A stretch of DNA of 64,000 bases from R-RK-3 sp963834945 (GCA_963834945.1 CAWIDT010000001.1:620001-684000), one strand, 5' to 3'. Shown: positions 42,651 to 53,191, counted from the stretch's first letter. The notes: generated from the letters alone by a model not told the origin. Made by a program: numbers and translations.

Positions 42651-44160
42651 ATGAGTGACGTCCCCGCGTTCGACCTCGTGGTGATCGGCGGCGGCATCAA
42701 CGGCGCCGGCATCGCCCGGGACGCCGCCGGCCGGGGCCTGAGCGTGCTGCTCGCCGAGAAGGGCGATCTCGCCGAAGGCACCAGCTCGCGCTCCGGCAAG
42801 CTCGTGCATGGCGGCCTGCGCTATCTCGAATATTACGAATTCCGGCTGGTGCGCGAAGCGCTGAAGGAGCGCGAGGTGCTGCTCCGCGCCGCGCCGCATA
42901 TCATCTGGCCGATGCGCTTCGTGCTGCCGCATTCGCCCGAACAGCGCCCCGCCTGGATGATCCGCCTCGGCCTGTTCCTTTACGATCATCTGGGCGGACG
43001 CGAGCGCCTGCCCGGCAGCCGCAAGCTGGATCTGCGCACCGCGCCGGAGGGGCAGCCCATCCGCGAGGAATTTCCGCTCGCCTTCGAATATTCCGACTGC
43101 TGGGTGGACGACGCGCGGCTGGTCGTGCTCAACGCGCTGGACGCGAAGGAGCGCGGCGCCGACATCCGCACGCGGACGGAGGTGATCGCAGCGCGGCGCG
43201 ATGGGCCGCTCTGGCTCGTCACGCTGAAGGACACGCAAACCGGGCGCAATCAGACGGTTAGCGCGCGGGTGCTCGTCAATGCGGCCGGCCCATGGGTCGA
43301 GGATGTGCTCGGGCGCGTCAGCGGCATCAACGCCAGCCGGCATGTGCGGCTGGTCAAGGGCAGCCATATCGTCGTCGGCAAATTCTGGGATGGTCCGCAG
43401 GCCTATCTGCTGCAGAACGGCGACGGGCGCGTTATCTTCGTCAATCCGTATGAGGACGGCCTCGCCCTGATCGGCACCACGGACATTTCCTATGAAGGGC
43501 GCGCCGGAAGACGCGGCAGCCGATGCGGATGAGGTCGCCTATCTGCTCGCCGCCGTGAACCGCTATATGCGGCGCACGCTGACTGCGGCCGATGTGCGGC
43601 AGACCTTCTCCGGCGTGCGCCCGCTCTATGACGACAATGCCGCCAACCCGTCCGCCGTCACCCGCGATTATGTGTTCGACATCGACGGCGGCGGGACGGC
43701 GGCGCCCTTGCTTTCGGTGTTCGGCGGCAAAATCACCACCTACCGCAAGCTGGCGGAACATGCGCTCGATCGGCTGCGGCCGCTCATACCGAAAACCGGC
43801 CCGGCCTGGACGGCGAACGCGCCTCTGCCCGGCGGCGATATGCCGGACGCCGATTTCGAGGGCTTTCTCCGCCAATTCCAGCGCCGGCATATCTGGCTAC
43901 CGGCGCCGCTTGCGCGCCATTATGCGCGGCTTTACGGCACGCGGGCGGAAGCGCTGCTCGGAGACGCGGGCTTACTGGCCGATCTTGGCGCGCATTTCGG
44001 CGGCACGCTTTACCAGCGCGAAATCGCCTATCTGCGCAGTGCCGAATGGGCGCGCAGCGCTGAAGATATCCTGGAGCGCCGCACCAAATACGGCCTGCAT
44101 CTGGGCGGCGCTGCCCTTGCGGCCCTCGCCGACAGGCTGAACGCGAAAGCCTTGCCATGA
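42651..44160 (+). CDS. eryB: GlpD-like polyol-phosphate dehydrogenase, EryB-like (one frameshift)
   Basis: About 503 aa. The N-terminal FAD fold FDLVVIGGGINGAGIARDAA and SSRSGKLVHGGLRYLEYYEF match glycerol-3-phosphate dehydrogenase GlpD; FSGVRPLYDDNAANPSAVTR and LSVFGGKITTYRKLAEHALD are the conserved C-terminal parts. A shift near 43495 (after TTDISYEG) is required. In erythritol catabolism the GlpD paralogue EryB oxidises L-erythritol-4-phosphate. The position directly after the EryA-like kinase supports that reading over plain glycerol use. Confidence 0.75.
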
Positions 44161-45452
44161 GACCCGCAGACATCGCGCTCGGGATCGACATCGGAACGTC
44201 CGGCGTGCGCATTGCCGCGCTGGATAGCAAAGGCGCGTCGATTGCCGAAGCAAGCGTGCCGCTCCCGCCGCCCTTGCGCGACGGCGCGGCGATCCGGCAG
44301 GACGCGGAAATCTGGTGGCGGGCGACCATCGCCGCCTTCCGCGAACTGAGCGCCAAGATCGAGATGTCGCTGGTGACGGCGATCGCGGTGGACGGGACGT
44401 CGGGCACGATCCTGCCGATCGATCGCCAGGGCATCCCGCTGGCGCCCGCGCGCCTTTACAACGACGCCTCGGCCGCCGAGTTGGCAAGCGGCCTCGCCGC
44501 CATCGCCCCGAAAGAAACCGCCGCGCTTGGCGCCACCTCGCCGCTCGCCAAGGCGCTGGCGCTGCGCGGCACGCCCAGGCTTTGGAAATTCGCGCATCAG
44601 GCCGATTGGATCGCCGGGCGGCTCTGTGGCCGGTTCGGTGTCTCGGACGAGAGCAACGCGTTGAAAACGGGGTACGATCCCATGAGCCGCCGCTGGCCCG
44701 ACTGGATCGCCGCCGCCGGCCTGGATGCGGCATTGCTCCCAGAGGTGCTGCATGTCGGCACGCCCTACGGCCGAATCGCGCGTGGCATTGCGGCCCAGCT
44801 CGGACTGCCGGAGGACGCTGTCATCATCGCCGGTGCGACGGATGGCTGCGCCGCGTTCCTGGCGACCGGAGCCTCGGGCGCTGGCGAAGGCGTCACCTCG
44901 CTCGGCTCGACGCTGACCATCAAGCTCATGTCGGAGAAGCCGGTCTTTGCGCCGCAATTCGGCATCTATAGCCACCGCATCGGCGATGCCTGGCTGGCAG
45001 GCGGCGCATCCAACACGGGCGGCGCTGCGCTTGCCACGTTCTTCTCGCCGGACGAAATCGCGAGCCTGACGGAGCGTCTCGATCCGGCATCGCCGACCGG
45101 CCTCGACTATTATCCATTGCCCGCGCCGGGCGAACGCTTCCCGATCAGCGATCCGGCGCTCGCGCCGCGCATGACCCCGCGCCCAGCCGACGATCACGTC
45201 TTTCTGCAGGGCCTCATGGAAGGCATCGCCGCCATCGAAGCGCTCGGCTACCGGCGCCTGCAAGAGCTTGGGGCCACGCCGTTGCGCAGCGTGAGAACCG
45301 TCGGCGGCGGCGCGGCGAACCGGGCGTGGGGCGCGATACGGTCACGACGGCTCGCCGTACCCATGCTCGCCCCATTGTCGCAACAGGCCGCTGCCGGCGC
45401 CGCACAGCTTGCGCGGCAGAAAGGTATAGCGGGTATTACGACGCCGTCATAA
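44157..45452 (+). CDS. FGGY carbohydrate kinase 2 (intact)
   Basis: A 431-aa protein starting inside the stop of the dehydrogenase (ATGA). IALGIDIGTSGVRIAALDSK, the active-site VDGTSGTILPID with catalytic Asp, ARLYNDASAAELASGL, GATDGCAAFLATGASGAGEG and RTVGGGAANRAWGAI match xylulose/ribulose kinase-like FGGY enzymes of the short type. It probably phosphorylates a keto-sugar or second polyol of this locus. It is the last gene of the operon. Confidence 0.8.
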   Translation: MRPADIALGIDIGTSGVRIAALDSKGASIAEASVPLPPPLRDGAAIRQDAEIWWRATIAAFRELSAKIEMSLVTAIAVDGTSGTILPIDRQGIPLAPARLYNDASAAELASGLAAIAPKETAALGATSPLAKALALRGTPRLWKFAHQADWIAGRLCGRFGVSDESNALKTGYDPMSRRWPDWIAAAGLDAALLPEVLHVGTPYGRIARGIAAQLGLPEDAVIIAGATDGCAAFLATGASGAGEGVTSLGSTLTIKLMSEKPVFAPQFGIYSHRIGDAWLAGGASNTGGAALATFFSPDEIASLTERLDPASPTGLDYYPLPAPGERFPISDPALAPRMTPRPADDHVFLQGLMEGIAAIEALGYRRLQELGATPLRSVRTVGGGAANRAWGAIRSRRLAVPMLAPLSQQAAAGAAQLARQKGIAGITTPS

Positions 45453-45552
45453 ATCCGGGTTACCGGGCGCGATCCTCTGTCGCGGCGCAGCTTGCGCTTG
45501 CCTGGCGCCGCGTTTGGCGGACAATAGAGCGAATCGAAGAGGGCGAGCCGAT

Positions 45553-46515
45553 ATGGACACCGCAGCCGAGCCGGAGTGGGAAGACATCCGCTACACGTCC
45601 AGCGATGGGCTGACGCTCTATGCACGCCACTACCGCTCGCCCGGAGCCCGCGCCCGGCCTGCCGTTTGCCTTCCCGGCCTGACGCGCAATTCCGCCGATT
45701 TCCACGATCTGGCCCGGTTCCTCGCCCGCCACCCATCGCGGCCGCGCGAGGTCTATTGCCCGGATTACCGGGGTCGCGGCAAATCGGATTTCGACCCGGA
45801 CTGGCACAACTACTCGCCCCTTACCGAGCTGCGCGACGTGCTCGACCTGATCGCCATCGCCGGGCTGGAGCGCGCCGCGCTGATCGGCACCTCACGCGGC
45901 GGCATCATCTCCATGATCATGGCGGCGATCCGCCCCAACGCCATCGGCGCGCTGGTGCTCAACGACATCGGCCCGGTCATCGAAACGGCGGGACTGGCGC
46001 GCATCATGGGCTATGCCGGCAAGATCCCGCTTCCGGGCGATTGGGACGAGGCGACCGAGCTGGTGCGGTCGATGAATATGCGCTTCTTCACCACCCTTGC
46101 CGATGCGGACTGGCAAGAGCTGGCGCGGCAATTTTTCGGCGAGGCGGACGGCCGTCCGGCGCCCGGCTATGATCCCAACCTGGCCAAGGCGCTTTCGGAA
46201 ATCGACATCTCGCAGAAGATCCCGACGATGTGGCCACAATTCGAGGCGCTCAAAAATGTGCCCGTGCTGGTGCTGCGCGGTGAGAATTCCGATCTGCTCA
46301 GCGCGCGGACGGTTGCGGAAATGGCCGACCGGCACCCGCGCCTCGCCTCCGTGACGGTCCACGCCCAAGGGCATGCGCCGCTGCTCAAGGACCGCTTCAC
46401 CCTCGGCATCATCGCCGACTTCCTGCGCGAAACCGACCCCGACATGCGCTTCGATCCAGCAGCCGAAAATAGCCGCACCCAATTGCCGCGCTCGGCGATG
46501 CCGGAACCTGTGTAG
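45553..46515 (+). CDS. Alpha/beta hydrolase
   Basis: A 320-aa protein. PAVCLPGLTRNSADFHDLAR holds the oxyanion region, YCPDYRGRGKSDFDPDW follows, the nucleophile is in LIGTSRGGIISMIMAA, and the acid and His lie in LRGENSDLLSA and HAQGHAPLLKD. No signal peptide. ATG 45553 is used; the longer 45514 form has no advantage. Substrate unknown; it could be an esterase or dehalogenase-type enzyme. Confidence 0.8.
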   Translation: MDTAAEPEWEDIRYTSSDGLTLYARHYRSPGARARPAVCLPGLTRNSADFHDLARFLARHPSRPREVYCPDYRGRGKSDFDPDWHNYSPLTELRDVLDLIAIAGLERAALIGTSRGGIISMIMAAIRPNAIGALVLNDIGPVIETAGLARIMGYAGKIPLPGDWDEATELVRSMNMRFFTTLADADWQELARQFFGEADGRPAPGYDPNLAKALSEIDISQKIPTMWPQFEALKNVPVLVLRGENSDLLSARTVAEMADRHPRLASVTVHAQGHAPLLKDRFTLGIIADFLRETDPDMRFDPAAENSRTQLPRSAMPEPV

Positions 46516-46617
46516 AGCATTTTCCAGCAAAGTGGACGCCGGTTTGCGTCGAGAAAATGCGACAAAACAAAGAATTAGAGCCGCGCTCCGAGTCAATCGG
46601 AGCGGAAAAGGCTCTAG
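46513..46617. repeat. Rhizobiales-type dispersed palindrome
   Basis: Begins TAGAGCATTTTCCAGCAAAG and ends GCGGAAAAGGCTCTAG, with GGTTTGCGTC and GAAAATGCGACAAAACAAAG between. This arrangement is the intergenic palindromic element common in Rhizobiales. It starts within the stop codon of the hydrolase gene. Confidence 0.75.
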
Positions 46618-46756
46618 GGGTAGCATCCTTGGCTGGATCCCGGATGGCCGCTACGCGACTTCCGTGACGACATTGGAGGCTGTCTGCCGGTTTCGATGCC
46701 AGATCCCATTGCCCCGGCGTTCGATCGGGGGGCGCAAGAGCACTCCCCCCGACGCC

Positions 46757-48877
46757 CTATAGCTTCGCCGCGTCCAGCTCCTGGCTGCGCCCGGTGATCA
46801 TCAGCGCGAAGGCGAAGGCGAGCGCCACTTCCTTCAGCCGGTCGAATCGGCCAGAGGCGCCGCCATGACCCGCTTCCATGTTGGTGCGCAGCAGGAGGAG
46901 ATTGTCGCCGGTGTTCATCGCGCGCAACCGGGCGATCCATTTCGCCGGTTCCCAATAGGTGACGCGAGGGTCGGTGAGGCCGCCGAGCGCCAGGATGTTC
47001 GGATAGGGCTTGGCCTGCACATTGTCGTAGGGCGAATAGGCGGCGATCGTCAGGTAATCGACGCGGCTGGTGATCGGATTGCCCCATTCGGGCCATTCGG
47101 GCGGCGTCAGCGGCAAGGTGTCGTCGAGCATGGTGGTCAGCACGTCGACGAAGGGCACCTCGGCGATGATGCCCTTGAACAGCTCGGGCGCCATATTGGC
47201 CACCGCGCCGACCAGCATGCCGCCGGCCGAGCCGCCATGCGCGACGATGTTGCCGGGACTGGTGAAGCCGTTGCCGGCGAGATAGCGGCCGGCCGCAATG
47301 AAATCGGTGAAGCTGTTCACCTTCAGATTGCGGCGCCCGGCGCGGTACCAGCCATAGCCCTTGTCCTTGCCGCCCCTGATATGCGCGATGGCGTAAACGA
47401 AACCGCGATCGACAAGGCTCAGCCGGTTGGTCGAGAACGAGGCAGGCATGGCTAAGCCGTAAGAGCCGTAGCCGTAGAGCAGCAGCGGCGCCGAGCCGTC
47501 GAGCGGCGTCGTGGCCCGGTAGAGCAGCGAAACAGGGACCAGCTCGCCGTCTTCGGCGGGAGCAAAAACCCGGCGGGTGACGTAGTCGGCGGGCCTGTGA
47601 CCGCTGGGCACTTCCTGCGTCTTGCGCAGGCGGCGCTCACGGCTGGCCATATCGTAATCATAGGTTTGCGACGGGGTCGTCATCGACGAATAGACGAAGC
47701 GGACGAGGTTGGTCGCGAACTCGTAGCCGCCCCCTACATTCAGCGAATAGGCCTCCTCGTCGAAGGCGATGCTATGTTCGGCGCCATCGCTCCATTGCCG
47801 GATGACGATGCGGGGCAAGCCATGCTCGCGCTCCAGTCGGACGAGAAAATCGCGGAACACCAGCATATGCAGGATCAGCCGTCCCGGACGGTGCGCTTCG
47901 ATTTCGCGCCAGCTTTCGCGCGCCTCGCCCGGCGCTGCCTCGACGATGCGGAAATCCTCGGCGCCGCGCCAATTTGTCAGGATGATGAGGCGCCCGTCGC
48001 GATGCTCGACGGAATATTCGTGGCCCTCTTCACGCGCCGCCACCATGACCGGCTCGGCATCGATATGATCGGTGTCGATGAGCTGGATCTCGGACGTCTG
48101 GTGGTCGCCTGCCTGAAGCAGGATGTAACGGCGATCCGACGTCTCCCCGACCGAGACGTAAAAGCCGCTATCCGGCTCGTCATACACCAGCACATCGGCG
48201 CTGGAAGGGGTGCCGACGCGATGCCGGAAAATGCGGCGCGGCCGGTGATTTTCGTCGAGCCTGGTATAAAACAGCCACTCGCCGGAGGCGCTCCACACGC
48301 CTGACCCGGTGGTTTCCTCGACCGCATCGGCCAGATCGGCGCCGCTCTCCAGATCGCGCAGCTTGAGGGTGTGGAATTCGGAGCCTTTATCGTCCACGCC
48401 GTAAGCCAGGAGGCGGTGATCGTGACTGTGCGCCACGCCGCCGATCTCGAAATAGGCATGGCCCTCGGAAAGCATGTTCCCATCGAGCAGCACCTGCGTC
48501 TCGCCGCCGTCGCGCGGTTCGCGGCAGAACAGCGGATGCTGGCCTCCGGTGACGAAGCTGACGAAGTAGGACCAAGGCCCGTCCGGCGAGGGAACGGTGG
48601 AGTCATCCTCCTTGATGCGGCCCTTCATTTCCTGGAACAGCTGCTCCTGCAGCGCGGCTGTTCCAGCAAACGCCGCCTCGGTATGGGCGTTCTCGGCGAG
48701 CAGATAATCCCTGATGTCCTCCGCCAGCACCGCCGGGTCGCGCATCACCTCCTGCCAATTGGCCGCGCGCAGCCAGGCATAGTCGTCGACCCGCTCGATG
48801 CCGTGGTGGAGCCGATGTTCGGGCCGCCGGTCGGCCGTCGGAGCGGCGGCATGTGCTTGAGTGTTATCCTGGTCCAT
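46757..48877 (-). CDS. ptrB: Oligopeptidase B (prolyl oligopeptidase family)
   Basis: A 706-aa protein. The N-terminal seven-bladed propeller begins with HGIERVDDYAWLRAANWQEV. The catalytic C-terminal domain has AIAHIRGGKDKGYGWYRAGR, the nucleophile in NIVAHGGSAGGMLVGAVANM, Asp in LGGLTDPRVTYWEP and His in MEAGHGGASGRFDRLKE. It cleaves peptides after basic residues in the cytoplasm. ATG 48877 is chosen; the longer frame would run into msrB. Confidence 0.9.
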   Translation of the reverse strand: MDQDNTQAHAAAPTADRRPEHRLHHGIERVDDYAWLRAANWQEVMRDPAVLAEDIRDYLLAENAHTEAAFAGTAALQEQLFQEMKGRIKEDDSTVPSPDGPWSYFVSFVTGGQHPLFCREPRDGGETQVLLDGNMLSEGHAYFEIGGVAHSHDHRLLAYGVDDKGSEFHTLKLRDLESGADLADAVEETTGSGVWSASGEWLFYTRLDENHRPRRIFRHRVGTPSSADVLVYDEPDSGFYVSVGETSDRRYILLQAGDHQTSEIQLIDTDHIDAEPVMVAAREEGHEYSVEHRDGRLIILTNWRGAEDFRIVEAAPGEARESWREIEAHRPGRLILHMLVFRDFLVRLEREHGLPRIVIRQWSDGAEHSIAFDEEAYSLNVGGGYEFATNLVRFVYSSMTTPSQTYDYDMASRERRLRKTQEVPSGHRPADYVTRRVFAPAEDGELVPVSLLYRATTPLDGSAPLLLYGYGSYGLAMPASFSTNRLSLVDRGFVYAIAHIRGGKDKGYGWYRAGRRNLKVNSFTDFIAAGRYLAGNGFTSPGNIVAHGGSAGGMLVGAVANMAPELFKGIIAEVPFVDVLTTMLDDTLPLTPPEWPEWGNPITSRVDYLTIAAYSPYDNVQAKPYPNILALGGLTDPRVTYWEPAKWIARLRAMNTGDNLLLLRTNMEAGHGGASGRFDRLKEVALAFAFALMITGRSQELDAAKL

Positions 48878-48974
48878 GACGCCCCAATCGTGAAAATGAA
48901 GCGGCGCCTGCTGTGGCCGGCGTTCGCGCTCAGCCACATAAGCGCCGTTCAGAGCCGCTTTCAAGCGGGCATGC

Positions 48975-49373
48975 TTATTTGGGTTCGAATTCCAGCGATA
49001 CGCCATTGATGCAATAGCGAAGGCCCGTGGGCTTGGGCCCGTCCGGGAAGACATGGCCCAGATGCGCTTCGCATTTGGCGCAGTGAACTTCGGTCCGCTT
49101 CATGAAGAAGGCGCGGTCTTCCTTCTCTTCCACCGGGGCGCCGTCCGCGGGCTTGTAAAAGCTGGGCCAGCCGGTCCCTGAGTCGAATTTTGCGTCCGAG
49201 GCGAATAGCGGCTCGCCGCAACACACGCAATGATATATGCCCTGGCGCTTCTCGTCGTTGAGCGGGCTGGTAAAGGCGCGCTCGGTCCCATGCTTGCGGG
49301 CTACCTTATACGCCTCAGGCGAAAGCTGCGCCTTCCACTCGGCTTCGCTTTTATTGATGCGGTCATTCTCCAT
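48975..49373 (-). CDS. msrB: Peptide methionine-R-sulfoxide reductase
   Basis: A 132-aa protein. Zinc ligands CVCC and CAKC, substrate pocket FDSGTGWPSFYKPA, and the catalytic RYCINGVSLEF are all present. It reduces methionine-R-sulfoxide in proteins using thioredoxin. ATG 49373 is used. It is 97 nt upstream of ptrB in the same direction. Confidence 0.95.
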   Translation of the reverse strand: MENDRINKSEAEWKAQLSPEAYKVARKHGTERAFTSPLNDEKRQGIYHCVCCGEPLFASDAKFDSGTGWPSFYKPADGAPVEEKEDRAFFMKRTEVHCAKCEAHLGHVFPDGPKPTGLRYCINGVSLEFEPK

Positions 49374-49525
49374 CTGCCAATCCTTCAACTGTGGCCCAAT
49401 CGCAACCCACAATTAGGGGGCAAAAGGGGGAACTTGGAAGAGCTTGCGGATCACTCCTGCCCTCCCCTACGGTAAATACCTCGTCATTCCCGAGAAAACG
49501 CAGCAATTTCCGCTATAAGGGCAGC

Positions 49526-51125
49526 ATGGCACTTAACGATATCCTCTGGCCTATTTCGGGTAAAGCGCGGCATGCGGTTTTCGCGGCGGTTGCTGTTTGG
49601 GTTTTGGTTTCCCCGGATCGCGCACTCGCGGCCACCGAGCATCTCGGCTTTGACGGTGCCGAACTCGGCCTGGAGTGGATCGTGCCATTCGCCGGGCTTT
49701 TGTTGTCGATTGCGATCTTGCCCTTGGCGGCGCCGGATTTCTGGCATCATCATTATGGCAAGGTGGCGTTGTTCTGGGGGCTGGCGTTCCTGCTGCCGTT
49801 CCTGCTTCGCTATGGCGCGGCGCTGACTTTCGACGAACTGCTGCATGTGCTGCTGCTGGAATATCTGCCCTTCATCATCCTGATCGGATCGCTGTTCACC
49901 ATTGCCGGCGGCATCTATGTCGGCGGCAATCTGCACGGCTCGCCCGCCGTCAACACCGCGTTTCTCGCCGCCGGCACCGGCCTCGCGAGCCTGGTCGGCA
50001 CGACCGGCGCCTCGATGGTGATGATCAGGCCGTTGCTGCGCGCCAATGACGACCGGCGGCACAACGCCCATACGGTCGTGTTCTTCATCTTCCTGGTGTC
50101 CAATATCGGCGGCTCGCTGACACCGCTTGGCGATCCGCCGCTGTTTCTGGGCTTCTTGAAAGGCGTCGATTTCTTTTGGCCGCTGCAGGCGATGTGGCTG
50201 CCCATGCTGGTTGCGTGCGGCACCCTCCTGGCGATTTTCTTCGGCCTCGACAGCTATATCTACGGGAGGGAGGGGCATCTGCCCCGCGACCCGACGCCGG
50301 ACCGGCCGCTGCGGATCAGCGGCTTCGCAAACATGGTGCTGCTGGTGCTGCTTATGGGCTCCGTGCTGATGAGCGGCGCAACGGACAGCCTGGGAACAAT
50401 GCAGCTGCGCAGTTTGCAGATGCCCGTCGCCGGCCTCTTACGCGATGTGCTGCTTATCGGGCTGGCCTTCGTTTCGCTGAGAATCACCTCGCCGATGGTG
50501 CGCGACGCGAACCGCTTCTCCTGGGAGCCTGTGCTGGAGGTGGCGAAGCTGTTCGGCGGCATCTTCATCACCATCATTCCCGCCGTCGCCATTCTGCGCG
50601 CCGGTCGAAGCAGGCGCGATGGCCCCCCTGCTGCGGCTTGTTACAAATCCGGACAATACTCCCAATAACGTGATGTATTTCTGGCTGACCGGCGCGTTAT
50701 CGAGCTTTCTCGACAATGCTCCGACTTATCTCATCTTTTTCAACAGCGCCGGCGGGGACGCCGACACGCTGCAAAACGCTTTGCCCACAACCTTGCTCGC
50801 GATTTCGGCCGGAGCCGTCTTTATGGGGGCCAACAGCTATATCGGCAACGCACCGAACTTCATGGTGAAGTCAATCGCCCAGCGGCACGACGTGCCGATG
50901 CCGAGCTTTTTTGGCTATATGCTGTGGTCTGCTGGTTTTCTCTTGCCGTTATTCGGCCTACTGACCATCATGTTTTTCACGCTGGTTGTGAAGCTATTGC
51001 CAAGCGGGCGCGCCCACCCGCCCAGACCTTGCGAAAACTGCGGCATAGGGCCGCATTGCGATTTTCCGGCAATGCTCAAAATAGCCTGTAACAAGAACGC
51101 ACAATTGCGACGGTATGCCCTTTGA
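49526..51125 (+). CDS. nhaD: NhaD-type sodium/proton antiporter (one frameshift)
   Basis: About 530 aa, 12 or so membrane helices. GTGLASLVGTTGASMVMIRP, VSNIGGSLTPLGDPPLFLGF and later MYFWLTGALSSFLDNAPTYL and MGANSYIGNAPNFMVKSIAQ are typical of the NhaD/ArsB ion transporter superfamily. After AVAILRAG the frame changes near 50603 (EAGAMAPLLRLVTN). The Cys-rich end after KLLPSGRA is less certain. It exports sodium or handles alkaline stress. Confidence 0.75.
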
Positions 51126-51617
51126 AATATTCATTATTTTGACGATAACGGTAGGCTCCCGGTGATATTCTGCAAAGTCGCGTCGAAAGGTTTGCTGGCC
51201 GCGTGCATCCAGCCTGGAATGATCTAGCCGTAGTCACCCGTGCCGCGTATAGCGTAATTTCGTGATATAAAAATTTACAGAAGCGGTGCGTTTGCATCGA
51301 AGGATTTTGAATTTACCATAAGAAATTCAACGTAATATGAGCCTTAGCAGACACGGTGCAAAACAATTTGCTTGGATTGCATTGGTCTTTAGACGAAGCT
51401 CATTAGTTTTGCTTGAACAGAAGCAAAATTCGAATATTATGTTCTCAGAAGATAATGCGGTCGTTTCGGACTTTATCACAAAAACGCGAACCGATCCGAA
51501 AGCGTCATTATCTTTATATTAGCCGCTTGAAATTAAGCCCCGGACGGAACCCAGACCGCACGAGGCTGATAGACATGAAACCGAACGATGTCCGAAAAGG
51601 ACGCCAGGAGACCGCAC
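51126..51617. promoter_or_regulatory. AT-rich mucR upstream region
   Basis: About 490 nt without a convincing gene and clearly richer in A/T than the rest of the window, especially 51240-51530. MucR proteins act like H-NS, binding AT-rich DNA with TpA steps, and repress their own promoters, so this region fits an autoregulatory target. Confidence 0.5.
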
Positions 51618-52028
51618 ATGATGGATATGAAAGCCGATAACACTGAGCTGGTGGAATTCACGACCACCATTGTCTCCGCCTATGTCAGCAACAATACCGT
51701 GGTTGCTGGCGACCTGCCGAACATTATTAATGATGTGCACGACGCTCTGTCTCGCGCGTCTGTCAACGCGACCCAGCCGCCCAGCGAAGAGCTGAAGCCG
51801 GCGGTTCCGGTGAAGCGCTCCGTCACGCCGGAATACATCGTCTGTCTGGAAGACGGCAAGAAATTCAAGTCGCTGAAGCGCCATCTGCGCACCCATTACA
51901 ACATGTCGCCCGAGGAATATCGCGACAAATGGGGCTTGCCGCACGATTATCCGATGGTTGCGCCCAATTACGCCGCCGCCCGTTCGGCGCTGGCGAAGAA
52001 AATGGGTCTCGGGCAGCGCCGGAAATAG
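51618..52028 (+). CDS. mucR: MucR/Ros-family zinc-finger regulator
   Basis: A 136-aa protein. The prokaryotic zinc finger lies in VCLEDGKKFKSLKRHLRTHY, followed by NMSPEEYRDKWGLPHDYPMV, with Cys and His ligands present. The N-terminus (TTIVSAYVSNNTVV) forms the oligomerisation domain. It silences AT-rich, exopolysaccharide and cell-cycle genes in Rhizobiales. ATG 51618 has AGGAG at 8 nt; the longer frame from 51588 is less likely. Confidence 0.95.
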   Translation: MMDMKADNTELVEFTTTIVSAYVSNNTVVAGDLPNIINDVHDALSRASVNATQPPSEELKPAVPVKRSVTPEYIVCLEDGKKFKSLKRHLRTHYNMSPEEYRDKWGLPHDYPMVAPNYAAARSALAKKMGLGQRRK

Positions 52029-52055
52029 CGCCGCTCAGCAAATGGCCGGGATAAA

Positions 52056-52086
52056 ATGAGCCTCCGCGGTGGCGTGGAGGCTTTAT
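52056..52086 (+). terminator. mucR terminator
   Basis: AGCCTCC and GGAGGCT form a 7-bp stem, followed by TTATTTTT. It lies about 30 nt after the mucR stop and points rightward. Confidence 0.8.
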
Positions 52087-52120
52087 TTTTGCGCTATGGC
52101 TGTGAGATCCGCTGCCGCCG

Positions 52121-52300
52121 GAGCATGTCCAGCAAAGCATGTCGGCGCCGAGGAGCGGACGGACACCGGTTTGCGCCCGGACCCGCTTCGATTCGATCGG
52201 AGTGGAAGCGCCAGACACATTTCCGGAAATGTGTCCAGAATGCTTTGCCTGCCGCGCTTCTTATCCGAAAGCCGCGTAACACATTTCGGGAAGCGCTCTA
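52121..52300. repeat. Rhizobiales-type dispersed palindrome, second copy
   Basis: Starts GAGCATGTCCAGCAAAG, contains GACACCGGTTTGCG and GATTCGATCGGAGTGG, and ends GGGAAGCGCTCTA, related to the element at 46513-46617. It occupies the gap between mucR and the end of the convergent lysR gene. Confidence 0.65.
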
Positions 52301-53191
52301 AGCGGCAACCGAGGTTTGATAGGGCTGCGCAAAGCCGGCCCGGACGAAACGCGCCATCTCCAGCGCGATCTCGCTGGCCCCGCCGGATGGCAGGCGCATA
52401 TTGATGTAGAACACCGGCAGCGGCGGCAGGCCTTCCTCCGCGCCCAGCACCTGCAGATTGCGCGGCACCGCCAGCTTCAGCATCGGCGCGACCGCCAGAT
52501 CGGCCTCCAGCGTGGCGCAATAGGGGCTGAAATCGCTCGTCTCGCAGGTAAGCCGCCAATGGAGGTCGGCCTCGCTGAGCGCCCTGATGGTCACCGCCCG
52601 GAAGGCGCAGACACTGTCGCCGAACGACACCGGCAGCGGACGCCGCTTATGAGCATCTCCGCCCCGCGCGCCGACCCATACGAGTTGGTCCGGCAGCAGC
52701 AATTCGCCGGTTTCACCGGGATGCTTTTCGGTGGTGAGCGTCACATCGATCTGCTGGTTGTCCAGCATCTCCAGCAGGTTCAGCGTAGGGAGACACACCA
52801 GCGTGACGCGGACATGCGGCCAATGCTGGTTGAAGCTCTTCAGGATCGGCGGGATGAACGGGGTGACGATATCATGCGGCACGCCGAGCCGGACCTCGCC
52901 CTCGAAATCGGGCGATGTCATCGTGGCCCAGATCTCGTCATTCATCGCCAGCATCCGGCGCGCATGGCCGAACAGCCGTTCGCCGACCGGGGTCAGCACC
53001 GGACGGCGATGATCGCGGTCGATCAGCTGTAAACCGAAGAAGTCCTCAAGACGCCGGATCTGCTGGCTTACCGCCGCCTGGGTGAGGTTCAAAGTTCGTG
53101 CCGCGCTGGTCATTCCCCCCGTTTCGATCACGGCGACGAAGGCGCGCAGCAGCGCTAAGTCGATGTTCCTGCGAGGCATTTCCTCGACCAT
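52298..53191 (-). CDS. LysR-family transcriptional regulator
   Basis: A 297-aa protein (ATG 53191; ATG 53179 alternative). The HTH RAFVAVIETGGMTSAARTLN then LTQAAVSQQIRRLEDFFGLQ is standard, followed by a periplasmic-binding-like effector domain (VRLGVPHDIVTPFIPPILKS). It is divergent from the DUF1127 gene, a conserved pairing in Rhizobiales; the regulator probably acts on that gene. Confidence 0.9.
   Translation of the reverse strand: MVEEMPRRNIDLALLRAFVAVIETGGMTSAARTLNLTQAAVSQQIRRLEDFFGLQLIDRDHRRPVLTPVGERLFGHARRMLAMNDEIWATMTSPDFEGEVRLGVPHDIVTPFIPPILKSFNQHWPHVRVTLVCLPTLNLLEMLDNQQIDVTLTTEKHPGETGELLLPDQLVWVGARGGDAHKRRPLPVSFGDSVCAFRAVTIRALSEADLHWRLTCETSDFSPYCATLEADLAVAPMLKLAVPRNLQVLGAEEGLPPLPVFYINMRLPSGGASEIALEMARFVRAGFAQPYQTSVAA

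Noticed and set aside
42372..43367. A 331-codon minus-strand frame
   Set aside because: It is antisense to the GlpD-like dehydrogenase and lacks any recognisable domain.
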